A stretch of 34,637 nucleotides of DNA from Lachnospiraceae bacterium (GCA_024403615.1 JAKSRM010000016.1:1-34637); one strand, 5' to 3'. Counted from the stretch's first letter, positions 7,287 to 16,197 are shown. The notes: a model not told the origin generated them from the letters alone. Program-made: numbers and translations.

Positions 7287-8090
7287 ATGGTCAATATCGA
7301 AAACTATACCTATCTTCTCAATAATCTAATATTGGAAAAGGCAAGACTTCAAGAAGCGATTAACGACGCTCCCGATGCTTCTTTGACTTGCAAAACTCGA
7401 AAGAACGGCAAGCAGGAACTGTACATACGATGGCACGCTGGCTCTCCTCAGTTTTCTTCGAAAAGCATCTATGTCAATCAGTCGCTGGTGCCTTTGGCTC
7501 GCCAAATTGCGGAAGGCATGTACGCTCGCGCGAAAATTGGAAAGGTCAATAAGGTGATCAAGGGTCTATCTTATCTGATTGATGTTTATGGAAATACGGC
7601 GCCGGAAGATTTGCTTTTGCAAAAACGTCCCTGGCTTTATTCGGTGATGCCAAACGCCCTGGACAATAATGAGAAAATGCGTGAATGGAAGTTAGCAGAA
7701 TATGAACGCACTTTTGAACATCCGGAAAACATAATACATGAAACTTGTGTGCCTGGGTTACTCGTTCGAAGCAAATCCGAAGCGGACATCGTTTCGCGAC
7801 TGGAGCATTTCGGCGTTCCTTATCATTACGACGAGTTTCAAACGTTTAACGGAGTCCGAATCAGCATAGATTTTGTCTGCATCAATGTCCGGACCGGAAA
7901 AAAGTGGTGCTGGGATCACAGAGGTATGTTGGACAATCCGTCCTATATCGAGAAAACCCTGTTCCGCGAACGGTTATTCCTAAATGCTGGCATCATTCAC
8001 GGCATCAACCTGATTATCACGTCCGAAACGTCTGCCCATCCCCTCAGCATTCCGACGATTGACGAGGAAATCCGCCGGTATTTGCTTTAG
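7287..8090 (+). CDS. Orphan protein family member 1, PD-(D/E)XK-like C-terminal domain
   Basis: A 267-residue protein I cannot name. Its C-terminal half (residues 145-267) is strongly conserved with the second copy at 16198-17001: 83 of 125 aligned positions are identical by hand alignment. Conserved motifs are RSKSE (161-165), HFGxPYHYDE, IDFVCIN (D195) and WDHRGMLD (209-216), then GINLI and ETSAHPL. The order Glu, Asp-Phe, Trp-Asp-His resembles the active-site layout of PD-(D/E)XK nuclease folds, but this is inference. The N-terminal half is more diverged and carries a Lys/Arg-rich NGKQELYIRW strand and YVNQSL. No signal peptide or membrane segment is seen. Start support: AGAAAGGA six bases upstream. 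It stands alone on the plus strand with opposite-strand genes on both sides and a non-coding repeat field downstream. Confidence 0.85.
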   Translation: MVNIENYTYLLNNLILEKARLQEAINDAPDASLTCKTRKNGKQELYIRWHAGSPQFSSKSIYVNQSLVPLARQIAEGMYARAKIGKVNKVIKGLSYLIDVYGNTAPEDLLLQKRPWLYSVMPNALDNNEKMREWKLAEYERTFEHPENIIHETCVPGLLVRSKSEADIVSRLEHFGVPYHYDEFQTFNGVRISIDFVCINVRTGKKWCWDHRGMLDNPSYIEKTLFRERLFLNAGIIHGINLIITSETSAHPLSIPTIDEEIRRYLL

Positions 8091-8196
8091 AAAGTGAAGT
8101 GAGCTACAAAAGTCCCAGGTGTAAACAGCTTGCTGCTGCAAAATGGATTCTTGACTGCATTAATGTGTTGATGCTGCCATTGATTCACTGCTAACC

Positions 8197-8261
8197 TTGA
8201 TGTGGAGCTCTGTTTCCCTTAATGTAGAGCTCCTTTCCCTTAATGTAGAGTGCCTTTTACC
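8197..8261. repeat. Short tandem repeat, three units of 21-22 bp
   Basis: Units start at 8197, 8219 and 8240. The shared core is TT(G/A)ATGT(G/A)GAG followed by CTTTCCC-like ends. They lie about 105 bp after orphan gene 1. Confidence 0.8.
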
Positions 8262-8523
8262 TTGACTTCTTGCGATGTAGTGGTGGTTTGTCCACCTATG
8301 TCGAATGAATGCAAAAATTGGTGGATGGTTTTCGGTCATTTACCTTTATTTTTTTCTGTTTTAAGGATTTTGCCCCCCCTAGGCAAAGGATGCGTGAATT
8401 TTGGTGGACGATTTATGAAAAAAATGCCCACTAATTTTATTTATTTCATTCTATTGGTGGATAGTTCAATACTTTTTATTTTTTTGAAGGCAAAAACGTC
8501 CACCAAAATGATAGACAATGGGC

Positions 8524-8646
8524 ATTTGGTGGATGCTCATCCACAAAAAATAAAAGACATTGGCATTTGGTGGATGTTCATTCACTAAAAATAAAAAACA
8601 TTGGCATCTTAGTGGATGCTCATCCACTAAAAATAAAAAAGTTTCC
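8524..8646. repeat. 41-bp tandem repeat array with palindromic core
   Basis: Three contiguous 41-bp units (8524-8564, 8565-8605, 8606-8646). Units 1 and 3 contain GTGGATGCTCATCCAC, an inverted repeat of 7 bp arms with a 2-bp centre; unit 2 has GTGGATGTTCATTCAC. Each is followed by an A-rich tract (AAAAATAAAA) and, in the first two, ACATTGGC. There are no variable spacers, so it is not a CRISPR. Confidence 0.9.
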
Positions 8647-8677
8647 ACACAGGTGGACGCAATTGCTTTTCCCTCAC

Positions 8678-8709
8678 AAAAATAGCCCCGGGACTTCGGT
8701 CTCGGGGCT
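8678..8709 (-). terminator. Terminator after the aminotransferase gene
   Basis: AGCCCCG (8684-8690) pairs with CGGGGCT (8703-8709) around a loop containing CTTCGG. The minus strand continues ATTTTTG; the plus strand continues TTGTTTG, so it may also stop transcription from orphan gene 1. Confidence 0.85.
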
Positions 8710-8836
8710 TTGTTTGCTGTATGGTTATGTTTTCTGGTCAGGTTTACGCGGGCCTGGCACAGGTTTACGCCCTACACGCCATGTTCTGGCACACGTCATG
8801 ACGCTCGCACGGCGCATGCTATGCACACGCATTCTC
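8710..8836. other. GC-rich gap with short direct repeats
   Basis: CAGGTTTACGC occurs twice about 21 bp apart (near 8740 and 8760), followed by GC-rich sequence rich in CACGC words. No gene is seen. The words match the GTTTACG motif in other gaps of this window. Confidence 0.5.
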
Positions 8837-10039
8837 TTAATTCAACCCATAGGCGTGACCAACGGCGATGATGTGCGGGGTAGCGCGGACGATCATGTCG
8901 TAGTCTACGCAGAAGGCGAAGCGTACCCAGCCTGGGCAGTCGAAAGCTGCGCCGGAGGAGCAAAGTACGTGGAACTCGTCTTTGGCCTTGGTTACGAATT
9001 CTTTGTCGTCCTCGATTGGTGTCTTCACGAACATGTAGAAGGTGCCCTTCGGAACCACGTATTCGAAGCCGGCGGCGTCCATGGCATCCATCAGCGCTTT
9101 GCGGTTCTTTGCGTAGGCGTCCACGTCGCTCAGTACGTTCAGCACTTTGATGATGGCCAACTGCTGCAGGGACGGAGCGTTTACGCAGCCAAGTACACGT
9201 ACGCCGATGGCGGAGGCTGCGATGATGCGGTCGCTTTCTTCAGCCTCATCCGGAATCAGCAGGTAGCCGACGCGCTCGCCTGGGATGCTTAAGGATTTGC
9301 TGTAGGAGTAGCAAACCAGCGTGTTCTTGTAATATTTGGTCAGGAATGGAACTTCCACTCCGTCGTATACGATCTCGCGGTATGGCTCGTCGGAAATCAG
9401 GAAGATTGGACGGCCATATTTTTCTTCCGCGCGTTCCATAACGGCTGCCAGAGCCTTGATGGTTTCCTCATCGTAAACAGCGCCGGTCGGATTGTTCGGG
9501 TTGTTGATGATGACTGCGCGAGTCTTTTCGTTGATGGCTGCCTCGAAAGCGGCCATGTCCGGCATGAATGTCGGTGGGTTTGGAGGAACAACTTTCGTTA
9601 CCGCACCGAAGTCGGAAATGTAGTTGCGGTACTCCAGAAAAAATGGCGCGAAGACAATAACTTCGTCGCCCGGGTTCACCAGAATTTTCATGGCTACTAC
9701 CAGCGCGTTTGCTGCGCCGACGGTCATGGTCACGTTCTCCATGCGGAAGTTCGTGCCGAAGCGCTCGTTCAGGTTGAACGCGATGGCTTCGCGGGAAACT
9801 TCGTAGCCGGAGTTGCTCATGTAGCCGTGGAGCGTCATGGAGTCGGTCTCTTCGATGACCTGCTTCATGGCCTCGTTGAATTCCTTTGGAGCAGGAACAC
9901 TTGGATTTCCTAAGCTGAAATCGAAAACATTTTCTGCGCCGAACTGTTTACGCATCTTTTTGCCTTCTTCGAACATAGCTCTTAAAGTGGAGCCGGTCGC
10001 CAGAAGACGTTCCATTTCGGTAGAAATAACTTTGCTCAT
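8837..10039 (-). CDS. Pyridoxal-phosphate-dependent aminotransferase, class I/II
   Basis: A 400-residue fold-type I aminotransferase that moves an amino group between an amino acid and a 2-oxo acid using pyridoxal phosphate. Visible elements are the substrate-binding FSLGNPSVPAP (41-51), INNPNNPTG (178-186), SDEPYREI with Asp217 and Tyr220 for the cofactor ring, the Schiff-base Lys248 in SYSKSLSIPGERVG with Arg256 for the phosphate, and a C-terminal WVRFAF that should hold the carboxylate-binding Arg. The length is typical. The substrate cannot be assigned; the family includes aspartate, alanine and aromatic enzymes. Start support: AGGAGG eight bases upstream. It follows cysK by 84 bp in the same direction and ends at a strong terminator, so a cysK-aminotransferase operon is likely. 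Confidence 0.93.
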   Translation of the reverse strand: MSKVISTEMERLLATGSTLRAMFEEGKKMRKQFGAENVFDFSLGNPSVPAPKEFNEAMKQVIEETDSMTLHGYMSNSGYEVSREAIAFNLNERFGTNFRMENVTMTVGAANALVVAMKILVNPGDEVIVFAPFFLEYRNYISDFGAVTKVVPPNPPTFMPDMAAFEAAINEKTRAVIINNPNNPTGAVYDEETIKALAAVMERAEEKYGRPIFLISDEPYREIVYDGVEVPFLTKYYKNTLVCYSYSKSLSIPGERVGYLLIPDEAEESDRIIAASAIGVRVLGCVNAPSLQQLAIIKVLNVLSDVDAYAKNRKALMDAMDAAGFEYVVPKGTFYMFVKTPIEDDKEFVTKAKDEFHVLCSSGAAFDCPGWVRFAFCVDYDMIVRATPHIIAVGHAYGLN

Positions 10040-10057
10040 AAGTGCCTCCTATGATTT

Positions 10058-10071
10058 CCGGGCGCGCCCGG
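10058..10071. repeat. Perfect 14-bp GC palindrome between cysK and the aminotransferase gene
   Basis: CCGGGCGCGCCCGG is self-complementary and lies 18 bp ahead of the aminotransferase start on the transcript. No T-run follows, so it is not a typical terminator. It could form a leader hairpin or be a chance result of the GC-rich gap. Confidence 0.5.
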
Positions 10072-10123
10072 TGTTCTTTCTTGTTTACACGCGCCTGGGG
10101 CGCGCTCGCGGCACCCGCGAATC

Positions 10124-11026
10124 TTACAGTAAGCCCTGGCTGAAGTATCTTTCCATACGGTCTGGGAGGACGGTTGCGATGGCAACGTCTTTGCCGTATT
10201 TCTCAGCCATTAATTTTGCAGCCCATACATTGGCGCCGGAGGATGTTCCGCAAAGAAGCCCCTGTACTCTTGCCAGCTCGCGGGTGGTGTCGTAAGCGTC
10301 CTCGTCGGTAACTTCTACAACTTCGTCGATCAGGTTGGTGTCCAGAACTGCTGGTACGAAGCCGTCGCCGATGCCCTGGATTTTGTGCAGGCCAGGCTCA
10401 TGTCCTAAGAGCGCGGAAACGCCCTTTGGCTCTACTGCTACAACCTTCAGGTTCGGGTTCTGTTCTTTCAGATACTGGCCGATGCCCTGGAGAGTTCCGC
10501 CGCTGCCGAGGCCGGAAACGAACACGTCAACTTTGCCCTCTAACTGCTGCCAGATTTCTGGGCCAGTGGTCAGGTAATGGATTTCCGGATTGTCTGGGTT
10601 CTCGAACTGCTGTGGCATAAAGTAGTCTGGTCCCTGGGAAGCGATTTCTTCGGCTTTCGCTACGGTGCCAGGCAGGGAAAGAGCTGGGTCTGTCAGAACC
10701 AGTTCTGCGCCTAAGGCTTTGATGATTTTCTTTCTTTCTTCGCTCATGTTTTCCGGCATTACGATGATAACTTTGTATCCCATTCTTACGCCGCAAAGAG
10801 CGAGGCCGATGCCGGTGTTGCCACTAGTAGGCTCAACGATGGTCATGCCTGGTTTCAGGATGCCCTTTTCTTCTGCGCGCTTAATCATGTTCAGCGCTAC
10901 TCTATCTTTAATACTTCCGCCTGGGTTTAAGAATTCTGCCTTGGCGAAAATGTTTAAACCGGTGGTTGCTTTTAAACTAACGATTGGGGTGTTGCCGATT
11001 AAGTCCAGCAAATTTTCTGTATACAT
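10124..11026 (-). CDS. cysK: Cysteine synthase (O-acetylserine sulfhydrylase)
   Basis: This pyridoxal-phosphate enzyme makes cysteine from O-acetylserine and sulfide in the cytoplasm. The 300-residue product has the family's compact fold-type II layout: IGNTPIV (10-16), the cofactor Lys40 in NPGGSIKDR, the substrate loop TSGNTG (67-72), a glycine-rich phosphate loop GLGSGGT near 172-178, and the late LLCGTSSGAN. The final LPDRMERY replaces the common LPDSGERY, a small departure in the ring-nitrogen region. Start support: AAAGGAGA eight bases upstream. It is followed by the aminotransferase gene, suggesting a linked amino-acid function. No cysE is next to it. Confidence 0.94.
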   Translation of the reverse strand: MYTENLLDLIGNTPIVSLKATTGLNIFAKAEFLNPGGSIKDRVALNMIKRAEEKGILKPGMTIVEPTSGNTGIGLALCGVRMGYKVIIVMPENMSEERKKIIKALGAELVLTDPALSLPGTVAKAEEIASQGPDYFMPQQFENPDNPEIHYLTTGPEIWQQLEGKVDVFVSGLGSGGTLQGIGQYLKEQNPNLKVVAVEPKGVSALLGHEPGLHKIQGIGDGFVPAVLDTNLIDEVVEVTDEDAYDTTRELARVQGLLCGTSSGANVWAAKLMAEKYGKDVAIATVLPDRMERYFSQGLL

Positions 11027-11137
11027 ATTGTTCTCCTTTATGTTTGTCGTCCCGCGAGGCTCGCTTGCTGCGAAAGGTTTTCGTTTGTCCTACGACTCTC
11101 GCTTGCTGCGAGAAGTTTCGCGCGCGGCCGCGGCCGA

Positions 11138-13015
11138 CTATTTCTTCACTTTTATCACAAACCAGTCGGCTTCAATGGCTGCTGTCAATTCCCCATTTGT
11201 GTAAAACTCCAATGCGCCTGTGGTTTCATTTTTTCGAAATCCGTCGCTTAAGAACGAATTGTTCAGGGTCTCCGGCATTTTCAGCACTTCGCCATTTTCC
11301 AGGCGGAACTCAATTTCCGACACCACGTTACAGTAAGACAGCTCCGGATAGGTGACCATGATTTTGCTGGCCTCGTCGTCCTTATCCCGCATGCCTTCCG
11401 GCAACTCGCCGAAAACTTTAAAGGTGCTTAACACATCCGAAAACCGGAATCGGCTTAGTTTCAGGACGTAGTCCTTACTGCCGCGCTTTTTGGTAATGGA
11501 AACCTTTACCGGGAAGCGGTCCTCGTACATCTGGTTGATGAAAATCGGGTAGTCGGCTTTCAGCTCGCTGCGTTCGTAATCAATCTTCAGCTCTTCCCTC
11601 ATTTCTTCCAGCTTGCGGTCCACTTCCGCCAAAATCGCGTCGTCGCCGAAATATTTGAACGGTCTTCTCTTGCCCAATGCAAATTTCGATTCCAGATAGA
11701 ACCGGTATGCATCTCTGTTTCCAAGGCCATAGATCAGACCGTTTCTACAGGCATCGCCCATTCGCATGGCGTACTCTGCGAAACGACTTTCGAACACGCT
11801 GCGACACATGTCCTCTGAAGTCTGGCGGTAACCGTTGACCAGCATCTCCATGCCCATGTCCACGTTCTTCCGGACCCCTTGTCCGTAGATCAGCATGTCT
11901 GCAACCATGAAAATACTTTCGTCGATTCCGTCTAAGGCCGCATAGGAGAAGTACTTAAAGGCTTCTTCGTACTGCGGCACGCCGTCGTTACATCGTCCAT
12001 AGTAGTAGATGTAGCCTAAGCTGTTGGCTGCGGCCGGGTCGCCGACCTTTTCGAACAGCTCTAGCAAATACTTTTTGGATTTATTCCAATTCTGCCGATA
12101 GCAGATGTTTCCTTCGTAATGACTCCAAGCTAAAATACGAATGGCCTGGGGGTCGCCTAAGCGATACAGCTTCTTCACGAAATCTTTGAACAAAGCTCTG
12201 GATTCCGGCGTTGCCTGTTTCAGGTCCTCGTCTTTTTCATAAGCTGCAATGACATGGCGCATCTGGCTCGGGCTGTAAATCCAAGCGCCCTGCGGCTTGC
12301 CTTTGCAGAAATTGTAGGAGTCGATTCGCTCGATAATGTCACCGCATACGGCTAAGTACGCGCTGACTTCCAGCCCCTGCTTCTCCTCGTTCGGAAGGTC
12401 CCATACGGGTTCGTCCTCGAACTGAACCAGGTACTGCTCGTCCTCTTCTCTCCGGCCGAAGCGCTCTTCCAGTCTCCAGTAGAGCTTCTCCGTAATGCCG
12501 AAGGCGGTGGAGAAAATTTCTTTTTCGTCTTTTGGGAAATCCGAGAACACGTTTTCGTCGAACTTGGACGCGATGTTCAGGTCTTCGTAAAAGACGTTCA
12601 GAATCATCCAGAACCACTGTTTGAACAGCGGCAGTGGCTGTTTGTTTTTATTAATCCGGACCAGCGCCGACTTAATGTCGTTGACGGTCATGGTGTATTT
12701 CTTTTCAGCCTTAATGTTGAACTGAGGGAAGACTTTTTCTGCGTAGTCTTCGTAGGTTTTCTCAGCTCGGGCCATTTCTTTCAGCTGTTTTTGGCTGATA
12801 ACGAAAGGCTCGATTAAGTCCATGGCAGCTTCGCTGAGCATCACCAACGGGCTCTTTTCTTCCATGCTTTCGCTCATCTCCGGCGCCTTTAAAGCATTAA
12901 AATCGTCATAGAGAATCACGCCGTAGCTACCGTCCATGCGGTGCACAGCAACCTTTCCGGTCTTGCCGGCGTACTCTCCGTATTTGATTTTAATCCAGTC
13001 GCCAGATTGGAACAT
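11138..13015 (-). CDS. KOW-like / Sel1-like repeat protein
   Basis: A 625-residue protein of no recognised name. The first 40 residues (DWIKIKYGEYAGKTGKVAVHRMDGSYGVIL) look like a KOW/SH3-type small barrel. Residues about 290-400 contain helical pairs of Sel1/TPR type (ADMLIYGQGVRKNVDMGMEML, AAANSLGYIYYYG, EAFKYFSYAALDG). The C-terminal 130 residues look beta-rich. No signal peptide or membrane segment is present, so it is probably cytoplasmic and protein-binding. Start support: AAAGGATA six bases upstream. It lies between typA (89 bp upstream) and cysK (111 bp downstream), all in the same direction; no terminator is seen between typA and this gene. Confidence 0.82.
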   Translation of the reverse strand: MFQSGDWIKIKYGEYAGKTGKVAVHRMDGSYGVILYDDFNALKAPEMSESMEEKSPLVMLSEAAMDLIEPFVISQKQLKEMARAEKTYEDYAEKVFPQFNIKAEKKYTMTVNDIKSALVRINKNKQPLPLFKQWFWMILNVFYEDLNIASKFDENVFSDFPKDEKEIFSTAFGITEKLYWRLEERFGRREEDEQYLVQFEDEPVWDLPNEEKQGLEVSAYLAVCGDIIERIDSYNFCKGKPQGAWIYSPSQMRHVIAAYEKDEDLKQATPESRALFKDFVKKLYRLGDPQAIRILAWSHYEGNICYRQNWNKSKKYLLELFEKVGDPAAANSLGYIYYYGRCNDGVPQYEEAFKYFSYAALDGIDESIFMVADMLIYGQGVRKNVDMGMEMLVNGYRQTSEDMCRSVFESRFAEYAMRMGDACRNGLIYGLGNRDAYRFYLESKFALGKRRPFKYFGDDAILAEVDRKLEEMREELKIDYERSELKADYPIFINQMYEDRFPVKVSITKKRGSKDYVLKLSRFRFSDVLSTFKVFGELPEGMRDKDDEASKIMVTYPELSYCNVVSEIEFRLENGEVLKMPETLNNSFLSDGFRKNETTGALEFYTNGELTAAIEADWFVIKVKK

Positions 13016-13104
13016 GTAGTATCCTTTCGGTTTGGGCCTGATTTTCGGTTCGCGCTCGGTCTTGCTTTCGCGCTTCGCCCGCGCCCCGAAGTCAGCCGTA
13101 AACT

Positions 13105-14928
13105 TTAATGGAAGTTGGATCTCTTACGAAGTCTGGAATCTAAGATTCTCTTACGGATACGTAAAGACTTCGGAGTTACTTCCAGTAACTCGTCGGTGTC
13201 GATGAACTCCAGAGCCTGCTCCAGGGAAAGAACTTTCGGAGGAGTCAGTTTCAGAGCTTCATCTGCACTGCTGGAACGAGTGTTGGTCAGATGTTTTGTC
13301 TTGCAAACGTTTACTTCAACGTCTTCTGTTTTTCCGTTTTCACCGATAACCATGCCGGCGTAAACTTTTGTGCCAGGTCCGATGAACAGAGCGCCACGCT
13401 CCTGAGCTGCGAACAGTCCGTAAGTTACGGCGTCGCCGGATTCGTAAGCGATTAAGGAGCCCTGGTTACGATAAGCAATGTCGCCCTTGTAGGACTCATA
13501 GCCATCGAAGATGGTGTTCAGAACGCCGGTGCCCTTGGTGCTTGTCAGGAATTTTCCATGGAAGCCGATGAGGCCTCTAGCCGGAATGCTGAACTCTAAA
13601 CGAACGGAGCCGTCGGACAAAGTAGACATGCTGAGCAGGTTACCTTTTCTTTCGGACAGCATGCTGATGATGGAGCCGGAGAATTCTTCCGGAACGTCAA
13701 CAACTGCGATTTCCATCGGCTCTAATTTCTTGCCGTTTTCGTCTTTTTTGTAAATTACTTCGGCCTTGCTTACTGCGAATTCATAGCCTTCCCGGCGCAT
13801 GTTTTCGATCAATACGGAAAGGTGAAGCTCGCCACGGCCGGATACCTTAAAGGTATCAGTGTTTTCTGTGTCTTCTACTCGTAAGGAAACGTCGGTGTTC
13901 AGTTCTCTGTAAAGACGCTCACGAATCTGTCGGGAGGTACACCATTTTCCTTCCTGGCCTGCTAATGGGCTGTCGTTTACGATGAAGTTCATGGAAATGG
14001 TTGGCTCGGAAATTTTCTGGAACGGAATAGCCTGTGCATCGCCGCCGCAGATGGTGTCGCCAATCTGGAGGTCTGCGATACCGGAAAGAGCTACGATATG
14101 GCCTACACCAGCTTCTTTCACGTCTACTTTATCTAAGCCGTTGAACTCATAGAGTTTTGTGATTTTTACTTTCTCATGAGTGTTCGGGTTGTTTGCATTT
14201 AATTTAATGAGCTCCTGGCCTACAGCGATGGTTCCGTTGTCTACTTTGCCGACGCCGATACGTCCTACATACTCGTTGTAGTCGATGGTGGAAATCATGA
14301 CCTGGGTTCCTTTTTCCGGATCACCTTCCGGTGCAGGAATGTTTTCTAAGATGCAGTCAAAGAGCGGCTTTAAGTCTACCTTTTCGTCGCCTAAGTCTTT
14401 AATGGCGTAGCCCTGTTTTGCAGATGCGAAAATTACAGGAGCGTCCAGCTGTTTGTCGCTGGCATCCAGGTCCATCATGAGCTCTAATACTTCGTCGATG
14501 ACCTTTTCCGGTCTAGCTTCCGGACGGTCGATTTTGTTGATACAGATGATGACATCCAGGTCTAAGTCTAACGCTTTTCTTAATACGAATTTGGTCTGAG
14601 GCATGGTGCCTTCGAAAGCGTCAACCAAAAGGATTACGCCGTTTACCATCTTCAGTACACGCTCAACTTCGCCGCCGAAGTCTGCATGGCCCGGAGTGTC
14701 TACGATGTTTATTTTTACGCCGTTGTAATCGATAGCTGTGTTCTTGGAGAGGATGGTGATTCCACGTTCTCTTTCCAGGTCGTTAGAGTCCATAACTCGT
14801 TCCTGAACTTCCTGGCCAGCGCGGAATACGCCGCTTTGTGCCAGCATGGCATCTACCATAGTCGTTTTGCCATGATCAACATGGGCGATAATTGCAATAT
14901 TTCTGATTTTTTCTTCTTTAACGTTCAT
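13105..14928 (-). CDS. typA: Ribosome-associated GTPase TypA/BipA
   Basis: A translational GTPase that binds the 70S ribosome and supports 50S assembly and stress growth. The 607-residue product shows the G1 motif AHVDHGKT (15-22), switch region RERGITIL, G3 DTPGHAD (77-83) and G4 NKID (131-134). Beyond the G domain it has the BipA order: EF-Tu-like domain 2, then EF-G-like domains and the BipA-specific C-terminal region ([15 protein letters not shown] [35 protein letters not shown] near the end). The length is typical. A strong promoter lies upstream and AAAGGAC sits about nine bases before the ATG. Confidence 0.96.
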   Translation of the reverse strand: MNVKEEKIRNIAIIAHVDHGKTTMVDAMLAQSGVFRAGQEVQERVMDSNDLERERGITILSKNTAIDYNGVKINIVDTPGHADFGGEVERVLKMVNGVILLVDAFEGTMPQTKFVLRKALDLDLDVIICINKIDRPEARPEKVIDEVLELMMDLDASDKQLDAPVIFASAKQGYAIKDLGDEKVDLKPLFDCILENIPAPEGDPEKGTQVMISTIDYNEYVGRIGVGKVDNGTIAVGQELIKLNANNPNTHEKVKITKLYEFNGLDKVDVKEAGVGHIVALSGIADLQIGDTICGGDAQAIPFQKISEPTISMNFIVNDSPLAGQEGKWCTSRQIRERLYRELNTDVSLRVEDTENTDTFKVSGRGELHLSVLIENMRREGYEFAVSKAEVIYKKDENGKKLEPMEIAVVDVPEEFSGSIISMLSERKGNLLSMSTLSDGSVRLEFSIPARGLIGFHGKFLTSTKGTGVLNTIFDGYESYKGDIAYRNQGSLIAYESGDAVTYGLFAAQERGALFIGPGTKVYAGMVIGENGKTEDVEVNVCKTKHLTNTRSSSADEALKLTPPKVLSLEQALEFIDTDELLEVTPKSLRIRKRILDSRLRKRSNFH

Positions 14929-14967
14929 AGATAACAGTCCTTTTCCTTATAGAAACTTAACTGAAAA

Positions 14968-14996
14968 ATTATAAATCTTTTTGTGCAAGATGTAAA
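14968..14996 (-). promoter_or_regulatory. Sigma-A-type promoter of typA
   Basis: The minus strand reads TTTACA, a 17-bp spacer, then TATAAT. The -10 is at 14968-14973 and the -35 at 14991-14996. The transcript leader would be about 30 nt. Confidence 0.75.
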
Positions 14997-15141
14997 TATC
15001 GGCGCGGAAAAAATGTTGATTTTGCTAGACTTTTTGGCGGGTCGGCGGCGCTTGCGTTGCTTTCGAGTTTCGGCGGCGCGGGCGCGCTCACCTGAGCGCT
15101 GAAGCCTTCAGGTTTCGAGCGCTGCCGCTCTCTTGCAAAAA

Positions 15142-15170
15142 CAAAAGCCGGATTTTGCAATCCGGCTTTT
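15142..15170 (-). terminator. Terminator downstream of ribU
   Basis: AGCCGGATT (15146-15154) and AATCCGGCT (15159-15167) form a perfect 9-bp stem with a 4-nt loop. The minus strand continues TTTTGTTTTTG. The plus strand also continues with Ts, so it could work both ways. Confidence 0.9.
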
Positions 15171-15182
15171 TCTGTCTCGTTG

Positions 15183-15749
15183 TTATTTCGTTGTCTTTGG
15201 TGCCGTCTGGTCCTTGTGCAGGAACGGTGAAATTTTCTTGTAAAGTACGAAAGTTACTGCGGAGTTTACAACTGCCTTAATCAGGTTGAACAGCAGGATG
15301 AAAATCATGAGCTTCATCAGTTCTGGAAGAGGAACGCCCATGAATGCCGGTGTGATCCACATGTTTGCGAAGAACATTAAAACTACCATGGCGCCGCAAC
15401 CACAAGCTAAACCGATGATGGCGCGTTTTTTGTTCTTTTTGTTGTTGTAGATGATGCTGGAAGTCAGTACCAATGCCAGGGTCGCGATGATGTGCATGAT
15501 GATGCCATAGACGCCGCTGCCAGCGCTGACGGTTACGCCCTGGATAACTGCGGTAACGATGGTCAGGATGCCGCCGACTACCGGGCCGAAAGCCAGACCG
15601 CCGATGAGAATCGGAATGTCCGCTGGGTCATACTCCAGGAATGGTACCATCGGGAAGATCGGGAAGTGAATCAGCAGTACCAGTACGATGGAAACTGCTA
15701 CCAACATGGCCATTTTTGCGATTTTTAATGCGTTTGATTTAAAGTTCAT
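15183..15749 (-). CDS. ribU: Riboflavin ECF transporter S component RibU
   Basis: This is the substrate-binding membrane subunit of an energy-coupling-factor transporter for riboflavin; it works with the shared EcfA/A'/T module, which is not in the window. The 188-residue product has about six hydrophobic segments and the RibU-type sequence FPMVPFLEYDPADIPILIGGLAFGPVVG, which holds ligand-contact residues in the family, and later FANMWITP. The start MNFKSN is chosen because AAGGAG lies six bases upstream; the ATG five codons earlier overlaps that site. Expression is clearly under the FMN riboswitch and terminator just upstream, consistent with the function. Confidence 0.93.
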   Translation of the reverse strand: MNFKSNALKIAKMAMLVAVSIVLVLLIHFPIFPMVPFLEYDPADIPILIGGLAFGPVVGGILTIVTAVIQGVTVSAGSGVYGIIMHIIATLALVLTSSIIYNNKKNKKRAIIGLACGCGAMVVLMFFANMWITPAFMGVPLPELMKLMIFILLFNLIKAVVNSAVTFVLYKKISPFLHKDQTAPKTTK

Positions 15750-15800
15750 TTTTTCTCCTTCCATCTGTCAGTTCTGAGTTCTGGAAGCCTGCTTTCTTTA

Positions 15801-15833
15801 TGAAAAAAAGAGCCTTGACAAAAATCAAGGCTC
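15801..15833 (-). terminator. Riboswitch-controlled terminator upstream of ribU
   Basis: GAGCCTTGA (15810-15818) pairs with TCAAGGCTC (15825-15833); on the minus strand the stem is followed by seven Ts. It lies between the FMN aptamer and the ribU start, the usual place for the expression platform that stops transcription when FMN is bound. Confidence 0.92.
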
Positions 15834-15847
15834 AAAAAAGCTGTGCT

Positions 15848-15956
15848 TTCGTTTCTCTCATCCGGACTATACCGTCGGTTCAGGAATCGCACCTGATCGG
15901 CCCAAAGGGTTCGCAGACTTTACTGCCGGTGGGGACTTGCACCCCGCCCTGAAACA
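15848..15956 (-). promoter_or_regulatory. FMN riboswitch (RFN element) of ribU
   Basis: The minus strand carries the conserved RFN blocks in order: CAGGGCGGGGTG, AAGTCCCCACCGGCAGTA, AAGTCTGCGA, then GATCAGGTGCGATTCCTGA, CCGACGGTATAGTCCGGATG and AGAGAAA. The spacing matches the six-helix FMN aptamer. It is followed by a terminator and ribU. Confidence 0.97.
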
Positions 15957-16197
15957 GATATTAATTTTGTTGGTGTCATTATAGCCTTATGCTCTGCTGA
16001 TGTAAAGCCCTAAAGAGAAAAAAGTAAACGTTGTGTCTACATTTCGCAAGCTTTAGAATGCATGTAGTCTGATTCTGGTGCTCTTCTTTTCAAGCGGAGA
16101 CTTTCTCAGTTTTCCATCGAGGGAATTCCACCCAAAACTATTTTCACCTGCCTTGGGGTGATTTTCACCCAAAACATATTTCAAGAAAGGACATCCC
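15957..16197. other. Divergent intergenic region between ribU riboswitch and orphan gene 2
   Basis: It must contain the ribU promoter (minus) and the orphan gene 2 promoter (plus). The shared 5' motif is at 16024-16044. Near 16129-16180 a pair of CACCCAAAAC(T/A)AT words flanks GGGGTGATTTTCACC, which can fold as a small hairpin. No ORF is supported. Confidence 0.55.
16024..16044 (+). promoter_or_regulatory. 5' motif shared by the two orphan plus-strand genes, copy 2
   Basis: GTAAACGT followed directly by TGTGTCTACATTT; it matches 7148-7170 apart from a 2-bp shorter middle. A looser relative (GTAAACATGTGTCTACGCC) lies in the repeat region near 17569. Confidence 0.45.

Larger units (their letters stand above)
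8091..8677. other. Non-coding repeat field downstream of orphan gene 1
   Basis: About 590 bp with no credible ORF. It contains three 21-22-bp units of the type TTAATGTAGAGCTCCTTTCCC (8197-8261), scattered GGTGGA/TCCACC words in both orientations, and a 41-bp tandem array (8524-8646). TTGCTGCTGCAAAATGG at 8130-8146 echoes TTGCTGCCGTAAAATGG upstream of the gene (7171-7187). Confidence 0.75.

Noticed and set aside
8250..8648. Short ORFs on both strands in the 41-bp repeat field
   Set aside because: Their translations follow the repeat and are different on each strand; no RBS and no family resemblance.
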